DNA of 64,000 nt from contig NZ_JAGIAS010000005.1 in assembly GCF_017744695.1 (NCBI RefSeq), positions 372,001 through 436,000 on the forward strand, in the 5' to 3' direction. The position numbers were made by a program, and so were the translations under genes. This DNA comes from Dyadobacter sp. Lineage in GTDB: Bacteria > Bacteroidota > Bacteroidia > Cytophagales > Spirosomataceae. A model generated the notes under the pieces. It ran no database searches. It was given only the letters and a program-made list of their open reading frames with translations, and was not told where the DNA came from. Shown here in pieces: positions 18,296 through 27,061 of the stretch (its first letter is position 1; each line of letters starts with the position of its first letter).

Positions 18296-19204
18296 TCAGT
18301 ACTCCTCATTGATTAATTCGTGATTGAGCCTTGCTCCGGCGGTTGTTCCTGTGGCCATGGCGGCTGCTAACGCTCTGAATGCGCCGGTGTTATCGCCTGC
18401 GGCGTAAATGCCGGCTACCGTTGTTTTCTGGGACTCGTCTACCTTGATAAACCCTTGCGGATTGAGCTCGCAGCCTAATTTTTCAGGTATCAAAGAGTGC
18501 TGGACGAACGCCGGGCGATGGTAAAGGGCGGTAATACCATGCGTGGAGCCGTCGGTTAACCGGAGGGTTTTGAGGTAGCCGTTTTCATGATCCAGCGATG
18601 CGATGGGTTGTTCAACGATTTTTGCTCCGAATGAGCGCATTTTTTCACGCGCTGTTTCGTCGAACGTGGCAGGGCCATTGGTGTAAAGCGTCAGGTCCGT
18701 GGTCCAGTTACGGATCATTTTAACGTATTCCAGCGCCATTTCGCCATTCATCATAACGCCGGTGCGGGCGTCGCTGTACTCGTAGCCATGGCAGTAGGGG
18801 CAATGAATGACGCTGATACCCCAGCTTTCGGCAAAGCCCGGAATATCCGGCATGATATCGCGAATACCGGTGGTAAAAATCAGTTTTTTGGCTTGCAATG
18901 TATGGTCTTCATCCACGGTGACGGAGAATGCTCCATCGACTCCCGACACACTTGTGACCAGTCCCGTGCGCATTTGCACGGTCGGGTAGGCGAGTACCTG
19001 CTCGCGTGCGAGCGCGGAGATTTCGGCGGGCGTTTGGCCGTCGTGGGTAATGAGGTTGTGCGAATGTGGCGTTTGAAGGTTGCAGGGTTTGCCGCTATCA
19101 ATAATCATAACCTTACGGCGGGCACGGCCCAATGTCATGGCGGCCGAAAGCCCCGCGTAGCTGCCGCCGATAATCACGACGTCGAATAGTTGTTGATCTG
19201 TCAT
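18296..19204 (-). CDS. NAD(P)/FAD-dependent oxidoreductase, thioredoxin reductase-like
   Basis: Starting at ATG 19204 (MTDQQLFDVVIIGG) gives 302 residues. FAD-binding GGSYAGLSAAMTLGRA lies near the N-terminus. A CPYCHG redox pair lies near residues 134-137, and the C-terminal flavin motif AAGDNTGAFRALAAAMATG is present. The fold is that of thioredoxin reductase, but the family includes flavoproteins with other partners. The NADPH site is less canonical (VMMNGEMALEYVKM). Its start lies 17 bp from a perfect 18-bp palindrome, and it sits just downstream of the TetR gene, so it is probably that regulator's target. Likely cytoplasmic, perhaps in thiol or xenobiotic response. Confidence 0.87.
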   Translation of the reverse strand: MTDQQLFDVVIIGGSYAGLSAAMTLGRARRKVMIIDSGKPCNLQTPHSHNLITHDGQTPAEISALAREQVLAYPTVQMRTGLVTSVSGVDGAFSVTVDEDHTLQAKKLIFTTGIRDIMPDIPGFAESWGISVIHCPYCHGYEYSDARTGVMMNGEMALEYVKMIRNWTTDLTLYTNGPATFDETAREKMRSFGAKIVEQPIASLDHENGYLKTLRLTDGSTHGITALYHRPAFVQHSLIPEKLGCELNPQGFIKVDESQKTTVAGIYAAGDNTGAFRALAAAMATGTTAGARLNHELINEEY

Positions 19205-19220
19205 TATTGAAGTATATAAA

Positions 19221-19238
19221 TGTCTCAAAACTGAGACA
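19221..19238. promoter_or_regulatory. Candidate TetR operator, oxidoreductase copy
   Basis: Perfect palindrome TGTCTCA-AAAC-TGAGACA, 17 bp upstream of the flavoprotein start codon. A near copy (TGTCTCA-AATG-TGTGACA) precedes the neighbouring TetR gene. Shared sequence, identical spacing and placement argue for the same protein binding both. Confidence 0.75.
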
Positions 19239-19255
19239 CGGTTGAACAAAAATTT

Positions 19256-19810
19256 TTAAATACCTATCCCTTTACTGAAAGAAAACCACGCAAGCTGCCG
19301 TGCCTCCGCGCGACTGAGCGGGCCTCTTTGCTGCGAGTTAATGAATACCACTACCACGCTCTGGAAGAAGTTATGTATCCAGTCGACCGTCATTCCCTGG
19401 TTAATAACCCCTTTTGTGAGTAGCACTTGCAGGTTACCCTTCCAGAGTTCGAAGGTATCGTCATATTCGGAGCACTCTTCATTGGCGGCCTGGTGTTTGT
19501 GGTCGTGCAGAGTGTGTAGTTTATGTAAAAATGTGTTTTTGGAACCGCAGTCGAGTCCGGCGTAGAACATCGCTTCCAGTCTTTCCCTGGGATTTTCGCT
19601 GGTGTTGTAGGCATTGGACATCGCTATGGCGCAAGCCTTCCGGATTTCCTTCTGGCATTTGTCCATCAGTTCCTTCCGGTCTTTGAAATACCGGTGTAAA
19701 GTCCTGCGCGTCACCTGCGCCTGGTCCGCCACTTTTTCCAGCGGTGCGGACAGGTCCTCATTGAAAATCAGGATCGCAGCTTCGATAATACTTTGTTCGG
19801 TGTCTTTCAT
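19256..19810 (-). CDS. TetR family transcriptional regulator
   Basis: Starting at ATG 19810 (MKDTEQSIIEAA) gives 184 residues; an upstream extension to 19918 would cover the operator and terminator and is rejected. The N-terminal helix-turn-helix (about 5-50) contains LEKVADQAQVTRRTLHRYFKDRKEL, typical of TetR. The C-terminal domain is helical and its ligand is unknown. It is the first gene of a pair with the flavoprotein (51 bp apart) and has a palindrome 21 bp upstream of its start, consistent with autorepression. Confidence 0.88.
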   Translation of the reverse strand: MKDTEQSIIEAAILIFNEDLSAPLEKVADQAQVTRRTLHRYFKDRKELMDKCQKEIRKACAIAMSNAYNTSENPRERLEAMFYAGLDCGSKNTFLHKLHTLHDHKHQAANEECSEYDDTFELWKGNLQVLLTKGVINQGMTVDWIHNFFQSVVVVFINSQQRGPLSRAEARQLAWFSFSKGIGI

Positions 19811-19828
19811 GATTTGACAAAGGTAGTA

Positions 19829-19853
19829 AAATGTCTCAAATGTGTGACATTTT
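19829..19853. promoter_or_regulatory. Candidate TetR operator, autoregulatory copy
   Basis: Extended palindrome AAAATGTC-N9-GACATTTT, containing TGTCTCA-AATG-TGTGACA at 19832-19849. It lies directly upstream of the TetR start. On the minus strand TACCTTTG (19817-19824) follows it as a likely -7 element, so a bound repressor would block the promoter. Confidence 0.72.
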
Positions 19854-19880
19854 GGATTGCATATTTTCTTTTGTAGCAAC

Positions 19881-19908
19881 AAAAAGGCGCCCTTTGCAAG
19901 GCGCCTTT
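19881..19908 (-). terminator. Terminator of the MFS/dehydrogenase operon
   Basis: Stem AAAGGCGCC (19883-19891) with GGCGCCTTT (19900-19908), loop of 8 bases, and a T run on the minus strand (the A run 19881-19885). It lies 24 bp after the stop codon of the cytochrome-type lipoprotein. Confidence 0.85.
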
Positions 19909-19932
19909 GAATTAACAATCAACAACATACCA

Positions 19933-22254
19933 TCAAATGCCGTTCAACTCGGCTTCGGTGAATGCTTTTTCGCGGCCGGTGAGTTTCGTGCGGACTTTGG
20001 TGACTTCTTCGGTCGTAACCTTGTCGGCATTGTTGCGCCAGGAGCGGCGGATAAAACTTAACAGCTGCGCGATGTCTTCGTTTGGCATGTCCTTGTCGTA
20101 GCCGATACCAGGCATATCGCCGCTTACTTCGGGCGTTTGGTACACGTGGCCGTTTACTTTCACCGGACCGGTGAGGCCGAAAAGGACGATCGAAATGAGC
20201 TTGTCTTTGTTCCCCGTCACCCATTCCGATTGGTTCAATGGCGGGGCGAGCGATTTTACGCCGCCACCGTCGGCACCATGGCAGGTCTGGCATACGGAAG
20301 TAAATAATGCTTCACCTTTGGGGAATTCCTTTTTGAGCATTTCAGGATTGCGGTTCCCTTGCGCATTGCGGATTGCGGTCACTACGCGGGTCAGTTGCTT
20401 GTTAATCAATGCATTCTGATCGGATACAGACGCCGAGATCGCGCTCTGGAAGACCTCTTCCTGATCCTGCAAGTTGCTGATGATGGCGTCGGACACGTAG
20501 CGATTGTTGGGATATTTGGCTGCCAGCTTGTTGAGCAGCCCGCGGGACGCATTCTGGTCGAATTTTTCGATGCTTTTGGCCAGAAACGCAATGTAAGGCG
20601 CCGCAAGCGTATCGCCGGAATCGACGATGCCATCGAATGCGGTGGCAAACTGCTGGTATGAGCCCGGTGTGATTACCGCCGTCGAGGCATATAACCCTTG
20701 CGCGCGGAACGTCCATGCCGATTGTCTGATCCAGCTCAGCGCTTCTTCCGGTTTCAGGGAATTCAGGCCTTCCAGCGTCCACAATGCGTGGATGGCCAGC
20801 AATGGATCGGCGGTTTGTTTGATCGCCTCCCGAAGCGCGGGTACTGTCTGGTTGTATTTGCCGTCGATTAGTTTTTGCTGCGCGCGGTCGCGTACCCAGC
20901 CGTTGGGATGCCCAAGCAGTTTCACCAATTCCTGTGCGCCGTCCGGGATGGTTACCGGTTTAGGGTTCGTGCCTTTGGGAACGATCTTGTAAATGCGGCC
21001 GGCCGAAAGCGGCTGTGTAAGGTCGCGTTTGCCGATCTGGTCCTTGAGGTATGGTGTCAGGTAGGTTTTGTGCTGGATAATGCCGCGGTACATGTCGAGC
21101 ACGAACATGCTGCCGTCGGGTGCATTGTAAAGGCTTACCGGACGGAAACGCTCGTCGGTGCTGGCGAGGAATTCTTTACCCTTGTAGGCAATGTCGCCTT
21201 TCACGACGTAACCTTTTTCATTCAGGAAATCACGTTTGATCAGGTTCGCCGAAGGTTCCGGTACAAATGCATTGAAATCGTAATTCTTGCCAAACAGGTC
21301 ACCGCGGTAAATGACGGGCGCAGCGGCAGCTGTAAACTCATTCAGGCGCAGGCTGTCGTCGAGGACGTTTTTCATGTAGCCGCGGTTCACGCCCGGTGTC
21401 GGGTGAAGTGGGTACACTTTATTGTTCGCCACCGATTTCTCGTTATAACCGGCAACGCCTCTCTGGTTCTTGTTCCAGGCACCGAGGCCGGCAGGGAAAT
21501 AGTCGCCCAGAAGGTTCTGGGAATTATTGTTGTAATAAAGACGACCGTAGTTGTCCTGGCAAATGCCCCATTGACCACGGAAGTGGGTATGTTCGATCAC
21601 CCATTTGCCACCTACACGGCGGTAGCGCTTGTCGGATTTGGCGTTATAAATCCAGTTGTCCATCGCGCGGAGGAGGCCGTTGGGCTGGTGCTCCACGTTA
21701 CCGCCTTCGGTGTATTTCGGGTCAACCAGTGTTTTTTTGACGACCTGGTCGTTTTTCAGTTCGTAAAACCAAAGATTGGTAGGCTCGGCTACGAGGATGC
21801 CGTTGTCGATCAGACAGATCGCGCGTGGGAGTACCAGCGAGTCGATCACCACTTTGCGGTCGTCGTAAACGCCGTCCTTATTCTTGTCGTCGAGGATCAC
21901 GACGTTGCCATTCGGGATGTCTTCGCCGGTACCGATGGTGTCGGGCATGTAGCCTACCATCTCCACGACCCACATTCTGGCTTTATCGTCGAACTGCATG
22001 GCCACAGGCGCGCTCACGAGCGGTTCGGCGGCAACTAGTTTGACCTCAAAGCCATCCTCGATCACCATTTTGCCGATGGTTTCGGAGGCTGGGATGAAAG
22101 GAGATTTTCCGGCATTCGGGGCGGGTTTTTCTTCTTTCGCAACAGTTGTAGCAGCGGAAGAGGCGGTTTGCTGGCTGGTTTGCTTGTTGGTTTTACAATA
22201 CACCAACATGGACGAAACAGCCAGGATCAAAATGGGATAACGGTACTTCTTCAT
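19933..22254 (-). CDS. Membrane-bound dehydrogenase-like lipoprotein with heme c
   Basis: Protein of 773 residues with a lipoprotein signal (lipobox-like SMLVYC, Cys20) and a Ser/Thr/Ala-rich spacer. A beta-propeller of the putative membrane-bound dehydrogenase type follows (about 60-440; IEDGFEVKLVAAEPLVSAPVAMQFDDKARMWV style start, APDGSMFVLDMYRGIIQHKTYL). Then comes a helical HEAT-like region (about 445-620) and a cytochrome c domain with CQTCHG near residue 653. Probably periplasmic, oxidising a sugar-type substrate and passing electrons through its heme (family inference). It lies 48 bp after the MFS gene in one operon. The substrate is unknown. Confidence 0.83.
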   Translation of the reverse strand: MKKYRYPILILAVSSMLVYCKTNKQTSQQTASSAATTVAKEEKPAPNAGKSPFIPASETIGKMVIEDGFEVKLVAAEPLVSAPVAMQFDDKARMWVVEMVGYMPDTIGTGEDIPNGNVVILDDKNKDGVYDDRKVVIDSLVLPRAICLIDNGILVAEPTNLWFYELKNDQVVKKTLVDPKYTEGGNVEHQPNGLLRAMDNWIYNAKSDKRYRRVGGKWVIEHTHFRGQWGICQDNYGRLYYNNNSQNLLGDYFPAGLGAWNKNQRGVAGYNEKSVANNKVYPLHPTPGVNRGYMKNVLDDSLRLNEFTAAAAPVIYRGDLFGKNYDFNAFVPEPSANLIKRDFLNEKGYVVKGDIAYKGKEFLASTDERFRPVSLYNAPDGSMFVLDMYRGIIQHKTYLTPYLKDQIGKRDLTQPLSAGRIYKIVPKGTNPKPVTIPDGAQELVKLLGHPNGWVRDRAQQKLIDGKYNQTVPALREAIKQTADPLLAIHALWTLEGLNSLKPEEALSWIRQSAWTFRAQGLYASTAVITPGSYQQFATAFDGIVDSGDTLAAPYIAFLAKSIEKFDQNASRGLLNKLAAKYPNNRYVSDAIISNLQDQEEVFQSAISASVSDQNALINKQLTRVVTAIRNAQGNRNPEMLKKEFPKGEALFTSVCQTCHGADGGGVKSLAPPLNQSEWVTGNKDKLISIVLFGLTGPVKVNGHVYQTPEVSGDMPGIGYDKDMPNEDIAQLLSFIRRSWRNNADKVTTEEVTKVRTKLTGREKAFTEAELNGI

Positions 22255-22302
22255 TGGAATGCTATGCTAGCAATATTAACAGCTTGGTGATTTTAGGTAA
22301 GA

Positions 22303-23601
22303 TCAGTTGTTTAACGATTCTTCAACCGGTTTCATATTGGCGGTGAGGAAATGGATCGCGAGCCAGGCGATAATATACGCGAGCCCGCAAACAACGAACA
22401 GAATGTTATAACCGGCGCCGATATTTCCCGTTCCTTTATAATGGTCGAGCAACGCGCCCACCAGCAGCGGGAAGAACGTCGAGCCGAGGGAGCCGGCCAT
22501 ACCCCCGATACCGACCACCGAACTGACCGCACGTTTCGGGAAAATATCGGAAACGATCGTGAAGATGTTCGCGCTCCACGCCTGGTGCGCTGCGGTTGCT
22601 ATGGCGATGATACCAACCACCGTCCAAATATCCGTAGCAAATTGCGCCAGGATAATCGGCATGACTGCGAATGCCATCACGAGTAATGTGGTTTTGCGCG
22701 CACGGAGCGGCGTCCAGCCTATTTTAATCAGGTATGACGAAAGGTAACCGCCACCGATGCTACCGAATGTGGTCGCCGTGTAAACGATCGCCAAATGCAG
22801 GCTTGGCTTTTTAAGATCCAGTGCAAATGTGGTAGCGAAGTAGGATGGCAGCCAGAACAGGAAGAACCACCATACGGGGTCGGTCAGGAACTTTCCGATA
22901 ATGAATACCCAGGTTTGCGGGAGCCTAACCAGTTTGGTCCAGTGTATGGTTTTCTGGTTCTCACCGTCACCGGCTTCATTATCGCTATGGATGAATGCAT
23001 ATTCTTCGGGACCTACTTTCTTGTGGCGCGAAGGGATTTCGTACATCAGCCACCAGAATATCAACCAGATAAACCCGAGCGCACCGGTGATCAGGAATGC
23101 ACCCTGCCAGCCGTAGGTGCTCAGCAGCCAGGGTACCAGAATAGGCGCAGCTACCGCGCCGATACTTGTTCCGGAGTTGAAAATACCGGTAGCGAGTGCG
23201 CGTTCGCGTTTAGGGAACCATTCGGCTGTCGCTTTGACGGCCGCCGGGAAGTTACCCGCCTCGCCAAGGCCCAAAATAGCCCTGACCGTACCGAATCCGA
23301 ACGTACTTTTAACAAATGCATGTGCCACCGCAGCGACACTCCAGATGATAATGGAAACGGCGTAACCAAGTTTCGAGCCGATTTTGTCGATGATGTTACC
23401 GAACACAATATAACCGGCGGCATAGCAGCCCGCGAAAACCATCACGATGTTCGCATAGTCGGATTCGGTCCAGTTGAATTCTGTTTCTAGGGTCGGTTTT
23501 AGTAATCCAAGAATCTGTCTGTCGATGTAGTTGATGGTGGTTGCAAAGAAGAGTAATGCGCAAATAACCCAGCGATAGTTGCCAATATTGGTTTGTTTCA
23601 T
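22303..23601 (-). CDS. MFS transporter, hexuronate/ACS-like
   Basis: Protein of 432 residues with 12 predicted membrane helices, cytoplasmic N-terminus, and a central loop after helix 6 (MYEIPSRHKKVGPEEYAFI). The stretches TINYIDRQILGLLKPTLE and GLGEAGNFPAAVKATAEWFPKRERALATGIFNSGT are typical of the anion:cation symporter family that includes hexuronate transporters. It probably imports a sugar acid by proton symport. First gene of an operon with the dehydrogenase-like lipoprotein, which fits uptake plus oxidation of one substrate (inference). Confidence 0.87.
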   Translation of the reverse strand: MKQTNIGNYRWVICALLFFATTINYIDRQILGLLKPTLETEFNWTESDYANIVMVFAGCYAAGYIVFGNIIDKIGSKLGYAVSIIIWSVAAVAHAFVKSTFGFGTVRAILGLGEAGNFPAAVKATAEWFPKRERALATGIFNSGTSIGAVAAPILVPWLLSTYGWQGAFLITGALGFIWLIFWWLMYEIPSRHKKVGPEEYAFIHSDNEAGDGENQKTIHWTKLVRLPQTWVFIIGKFLTDPVWWFFLFWLPSYFATTFALDLKKPSLHLAIVYTATTFGSIGGGYLSSYLIKIGWTPLRARKTTLLVMAFAVMPIILAQFATDIWTVVGIIAIATAAHQAWSANIFTIVSDIFPKRAVSSVVGIGGMAGSLGSTFFPLLVGALLDHYKGTGNIGAGYNILFVVCGLAYIIAWLAIHFLTANMKPVEESLNN

Positions 23602-23713
23602 GATGGGGGAAAACTGATTTCTTGGATTCAGGAATTTGTAAAAATACGTCTGTCTTGGGGATAAGACTACATTTTTCCCATTCTACCCCTTAATGATTTT
23701 GCAAAAGACTTCA

Positions 23714-23750
23714 ACAAAAAAAGATCCCGCACCGGGTTGGGCAGGATCTT
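23714..23750 (-). terminator. Terminator downstream of surE
   Basis: Stem AAGATCC (23721-23727) with GGATCTT (23744-23750), followed on the minus strand by a T run. It lies about 78 bp past the surE stop. Confidence 0.75.
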
Positions 23751-23827
23751 GGGTAATAGAAGGAACGTATCGTAAATAATTTACTAACCACACTTTCTCA
23801 TTAAAGAGGCGGTGTGGCCGGATTTAC

Positions 23828-24562
23828 TCATGTAATAGGATAGGCCAGCTGAGCCTTCACGAGTTCGGCTTCATTGGTCAGGTCTAGGCGGAGGGGCGTG
23901 ATGGATACAAATTGATTTTCAATGGCCCAGCGGTCGGTCCCTTCCTCGGCAGGTTCGAGCGGCACCACGGTAAACCAGTAATGCTTGCGGCCCATCGGGT
24001 CGAGGGCCGGGACAATTTTATTGTCATAAAGCCGCACCGACTGCCGCGTCCAGCGTACGCCCCTGGGGTTATGCGGGAAATTTACGTTCACCAGGTTTAA
24101 ATGGGGGTTTTTAAAAAGCAGGTCCAATGCTTTTTCCACAAACGGATCGAGCTTCTCAAAATCGGGTTCCACGTCGGTGGGGGTGCTCAATGCGATGCCC
24201 TTGATCCCGAACAGCACCGCCTGCTTGGCGGCGGCGAGCGTGCCCGAATGCCACATCGCATTCCCCAGGTTAGGCCCCAGGTTGATACCCGAAAGCACCA
24301 CATCGGGCTTGTCCCACAGGTGTTGCCCCAGTGCCACGCAGTCGGCGGGCGTACCATTCACGCGGTAGGCGTCGATCCCCTCGAATTCGATCGGGGATTT
24401 TTTATAGGAGAGAGGCCTGGACGCCGTAATAGCATGGCCCATAGAGGATTGTTCCACATCCGGGGCCACGATTTTCACCTCCCCGAACCGCGAGGCAATT
24501 TTGGCGAGCGCCGCAATGCCCGGGCTGTATATTCCGTCGTCGTTCGTTACCAGGATTTTCAT
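23828..24562 (-). CDS. surE: 5'/3'-nucleotidase SurE
   Basis: Starting at ATG 24562 (MKILVTNDDGIYSPG) gives 244 residues; the open frame to 24640 is an unlikely extension. SurE motifs are the metal-binding Asp pair NDDG, APDVEQSSMGHAIT, VNGTPADCVALG, and VLSGINLGPNLGNAMWHSGT. It hydrolyses nucleoside 5'/3'-monophosphates with a divalent metal in the cytoplasm. It is divergent from the lipid kinase gene. Confidence 0.93.
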   Translation of the reverse strand: MKILVTNDDGIYSPGIAALAKIASRFGEVKIVAPDVEQSSMGHAITASRPLSYKKSPIEFEGIDAYRVNGTPADCVALGQHLWDKPDVVLSGINLGPNLGNAMWHSGTLAAAKQAVLFGIKGIALSTPTDVEPDFEKLDPFVEKALDLLFKNPHLNLVNVNFPHNPRGVRWTRQSVRLYDNKIVPALDPMGRKHYWFTVVPLEPAEEGTDRWAIENQFVSITPLRLDLTNEAELVKAQLAYPIT

Positions 24563-24646
24563 AACGTATAGCGTTTTCAGGTGGTTATTAATAAAATTAT
24601 GCCTGGTATGTTTTTTATAAAACCGGGATATGCTATACATCCTGAT

Positions 24647-25549
24647 ATGAAAAAAACGACCCTTTTACACAACCCAACAGCTGGGGATAATGACTTTTCT
24701 AAAAAAGAACTGGTCAAACTGATAAAGAAAGAAGGTTTCGAATGTACCTATTCGTCGGTGAAGGAGGAAGGTTGGGATACTTTCGAAAATGATACCGATT
24801 TTCTGATTGTGGCCGGTGGCGATGGTACCGTCAGGCGCGCGGCGAAAGCGCTCATGAAACGCAAGCGGCTCGACAAGCAATATCCGCTGGCCCTGTTGCC
24901 GCACGGGACCGCCAACAATATCGCCACCGCATTGCAGATAGAAGGACATCCGAAGGAGATTATTCCGCATTGGCATCATTTCCGGCTCAAATCGTTCGAC
25001 ATCGGCCGTATCCATGGGGTGGGTGATGACCTGTTTTTCCTGGAAGCATTTGGCTATGGTATTTTCCCGCGCCTGATGAAGGTGATGAGTAAAATAGAGG
25101 GCGATATCGGTGATACGGCCGAAGAAAAGCTGAAAGCCGCCCGTGCCGTACTGCTCGAAATCGTACAAAACTACGAGGCCCGGCCCTGCACGATCGTGGC
25201 CGACGGTGTAGAGCATTCGGGTAATTATATTATGGTTGAAATCATGAATATCCGCTCTATCGGCCCCAACCTGGTGCTCGCCGGCGAGGCCGATCCGGGC
25301 GATGGTATGCTCGATGTGGTGATGGTTTCGGAAGAAAGCCGCAGCAAGTTCGAGTCGTTTTTGCTCAGCCGCATTAATGACGAGGACAAGGAATTCAGTT
25401 TTTCAACGCTCCGTGCGCGGAAAGTGAAGGTTTTCTGGGATGGAAAAGACGGCCACGCGGACGACGAACGGTTGAAAATCGAAACGCCGGTCGAAGTGGA
25501 CATCGAAATACTGCCTGACATGCTGCAATTTATGATTACCGAAGGCTAA
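24647..25549 (+). CDS. Diacylglycerol/lipid kinase family protein
   Basis: Starting at ATG 24647 (MKKTTLLHNPTAGDND) gives 300 residues; upstream GTG and ATG codons in frame are less likely. Motifs of the DAGK catalytic domain are NPTAG at the start, VAGGDGTVRRAAKAL and LPHGTANNIATAL. The C-terminal part is the beta-sandwich typical of YegS-like kinases. It phosphorylates a lipid alcohol, perhaps diacylglycerol or a long-chain base. Monocistronic; the next gene has its own promoter. Confidence 0.88.
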   Translation: MKKTTLLHNPTAGDNDFSKKELVKLIKKEGFECTYSSVKEEGWDTFENDTDFLIVAGGDGTVRRAAKALMKRKRLDKQYPLALLPHGTANNIATALQIEGHPKEIIPHWHHFRLKSFDIGRIHGVGDDLFFLEAFGYGIFPRLMKVMSKIEGDIGDTAEEKLKAARAVLLEIVQNYEARPCTIVADGVEHSGNYIMVEIMNIRSIGPNLVLAGEADPGDGMLDVVMVSEESRSKFESFLLSRINDEDKEFSFSTLRARKVKVFWDGKDGHADDERLKIETPVEVDIEILPDMLQFMITEG

Positions 25550-25560
25550 GTCCATAACTT

Positions 25561-25581
25561 TTGGTTATAGCGGATAACCAA
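25561..25581. promoter_or_regulatory. Palindrome upstream of the FNR/ferredoxin operon
   Basis: TTGGTTAT-AGCGG-ATAACCAA, perfect 8-base arms with a 5-base centre. It lies 12 bp past the lipid kinase stop and 31 bp upstream of the -7 element of the FNR operon, which is a good place for an operator. A short hairpin role for the preceding gene is possible but there is no T run. Confidence 0.5.
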
Positions 25582-25586
25582 TTGTG

Positions 25587-25619
25587 ATTGGCGTACGATG
25601 TGAATGTGCTCTACTTTTG
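25587..25619 (+). promoter_or_regulatory. Promoter of the FNR/ferredoxin operon
   Basis: ATTG at 25587-25590, 21 bases, then TACTTTTG at 25612-25619, an exact TAnnTTTG. The start codon is 41 bp downstream. Confidence 0.6.
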
Positions 25620-25659
25620 GAACATCAAAGTTTTCCAAAATTCTCATTCACATTGAATT

Positions 25660-26664
25660 ATGATTCACACAGATATTTGCATTATCGGAGCGGGGCCAGT
25701 GGGGCTCTTCGCGGTTTTCGAAGCCGGACTGCTCAAAATGCGTTGCCACCTGATCGATGCCCTGCCCGTGGTGGGTGGCCAGCTTGCTGAAATTTATCCC
25801 CAAAAACCAATTTACGACATTCCCGGTGCACCGGCCATCATTGCCGAAGACCTTGTGAACAACCTCATGAAGCAGATCGAGGAGTTCAAACCGGGGTTCA
25901 CGTTGGGCGAAAGGGTGGAAGCACTCGAAAAGCAGGACGACGGAAGCTATATCGTGCGTACCAACGAGGGAACCGATGTGCATTGCCAGGTGGTGGTTAT
26001 CGCGGCAGGCCTTGGCAGCTTTGAGCCGCGGAAGCCGGCCGTCGAACAGCTGGAATATTTCGAAGGCAAAGGTGTGCATTATATGGTGAAAAAGCCGGAA
26101 CAGTTCCGGGGAAGGAATGTGGTACTGGCAGGTGGAGGTGATTCCGCGCTGGATTGGACGATTTTCCTGGCCGATATCGCTTCCCGCGTCACGCTCGTAC
26201 ACCGGGGCGACACCTTCCGCGGCGCGCCGGATTCGGCTGAAAAAGTGCACGATTTGGCAGGTAAGGGAAAAATAGACCTCATTCTGCAAGCACAGGTGAA
26301 CAAGCTGGGAGGGAACGGCGTGCTCAAAGAAGTTTCGATTTTAGGAAATGATAAATCGGTCACCACCATTCCCACCGACGATTTTATCCCGCTTTTTGGC
26401 CTCAGCCCGAAACTCGGCCCTATCGCCGACTGGAACCTGGGCGTGGAGAAATCCGCGGTCATCGTCGATACATTCGATTATTCGACCAATGTCGAACGCA
26501 TTTACGCCATTGGCGATATCAACACGTATCCGGGTAAGCTGAAACTCATTTTGTGCGGTTTCCACGAAGCGGCCATCATGATGCAGAGCGCATTCAAGTA
26601 CGTTTACCCTGATCAGAAATTAAGTTTTAAATACACCACAGTGAACGGTGTTAATCCATTTTAG
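25660..26664 (+). CDS. Ferredoxin-NADP reductase, thioredoxin reductase-like type
   Basis: Protein of 334 residues with FAD site GAGPVGLFAVFEAG (about 9-22), NADPH site LAGGGDSALDW (about 154-164), and the C-terminal motif YAIGDINTYPGKLKLILCGFHEAA. It lacks the CxxC pair of thioredoxin reductases, which marks the YumC-type FNR class. It moves electrons between NADPH and ferredoxin. The next gene encodes a 2Fe-2S ferredoxin 2 bp downstream, its obvious partner. Confidence 0.92.
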   Translation: MIHTDICIIGAGPVGLFAVFEAGLLKMRCHLIDALPVVGGQLAEIYPQKPIYDIPGAPAIIAEDLVNNLMKQIEEFKPGFTLGERVEALEKQDDGSYIVRTNEGTDVHCQVVVIAAGLGSFEPRKPAVEQLEYFEGKGVHYMVKKPEQFRGRNVVLAGGGDSALDWTIFLADIASRVTLVHRGDTFRGAPDSAEKVHDLAGKGKIDLILQAQVNKLGGNGVLKEVSILGNDKSVTTIPTDDFIPLFGLSPKLGPIADWNLGVEKSAVIVDTFDYSTNVERIYAIGDINTYPGKLKLILCGFHEAAIMMQSAFKYVYPDQKLSFKYTTVNGVNPF

Positions 26665-26666
26665 CC

Positions 26667-26990
26667 ATGATCAATATATTCATTGAGAACGATTTAGGAG
26701 AACGCCAGGCGCTGGAAGTACCCACCGATATGGGTTTCAACCTGATGGAAATCCTCAAAGCATACGAATACGACATACAGGCAACCTGCGGTGGAATGGC
26801 GCTCTGCGCTACCTGTCACATCGAAGTGCTGGAAGGCAAGGAAAAGTTGCCGGACTCCAACGACCAGGAGCTCGATACGCTCGACACATTGCCGAATGCC
26901 GACAATAACAGCAGACTTTCGTGCCAGCTCCGGCCGTCCGACGAAATGGACGGGTTGGTAATCCGCCTGAAAGCCTTGCAGGAAGCTTGA
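26667..26990 (+). CDS. 2Fe-2S ferredoxin, adrenodoxin-like
   Basis: Protein of 107 residues. The cluster ligands Cys41, Cys47, Cys50 and Cys86 follow the spacing C-x5-C-x2-C-x35-C of the adrenodoxin/Isc Fdx class. A small acidic electron carrier in the cytoplasm, paired with the FNR directly upstream. It may support cytochrome P450-type, Fe-S assembly or desaturase reactions elsewhere. Followed by a strong terminator. Confidence 0.93.
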   Translation: MINIFIENDLGERQALEVPTDMGFNLMEILKAYEYDIQATCGGMALCATCHIEVLEGKEKLPDSNDQELDTLDTLPNADNNSRLSCQLRPSDEMDGLVIRLKALQEA

Positions 26991-27025
26991 AATAAGGTTA
27001 TTAGAATTTTGGAATAATAGTACAT

Positions 27026-27056
27026 AAACCTCCGCTGGCATACAGCGGAGGTTTTT
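27026..27056 (+). terminator. Terminator after ferredoxin gene
   Basis: Stem AAACCTCCGCTG (27026-27037) with CAGCGGAGGTTT (27043-27054), 5-base loop, then TT. It ends the FNR/ferredoxin operon 35 bp after the stop. The symmetric flanks could also serve the convergent SGNH gene. Confidence 0.88.
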
Positions 27057-27061
27057 AGTTT

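Noticed and set aside
20875..22038. 387-codon frame opposite the dehydrogenase-like lipoprotein
   Set aside because: The opposite strand encodes a protein with signal, propeller and CQTCHG; this frame has no domain and results from codon bias.
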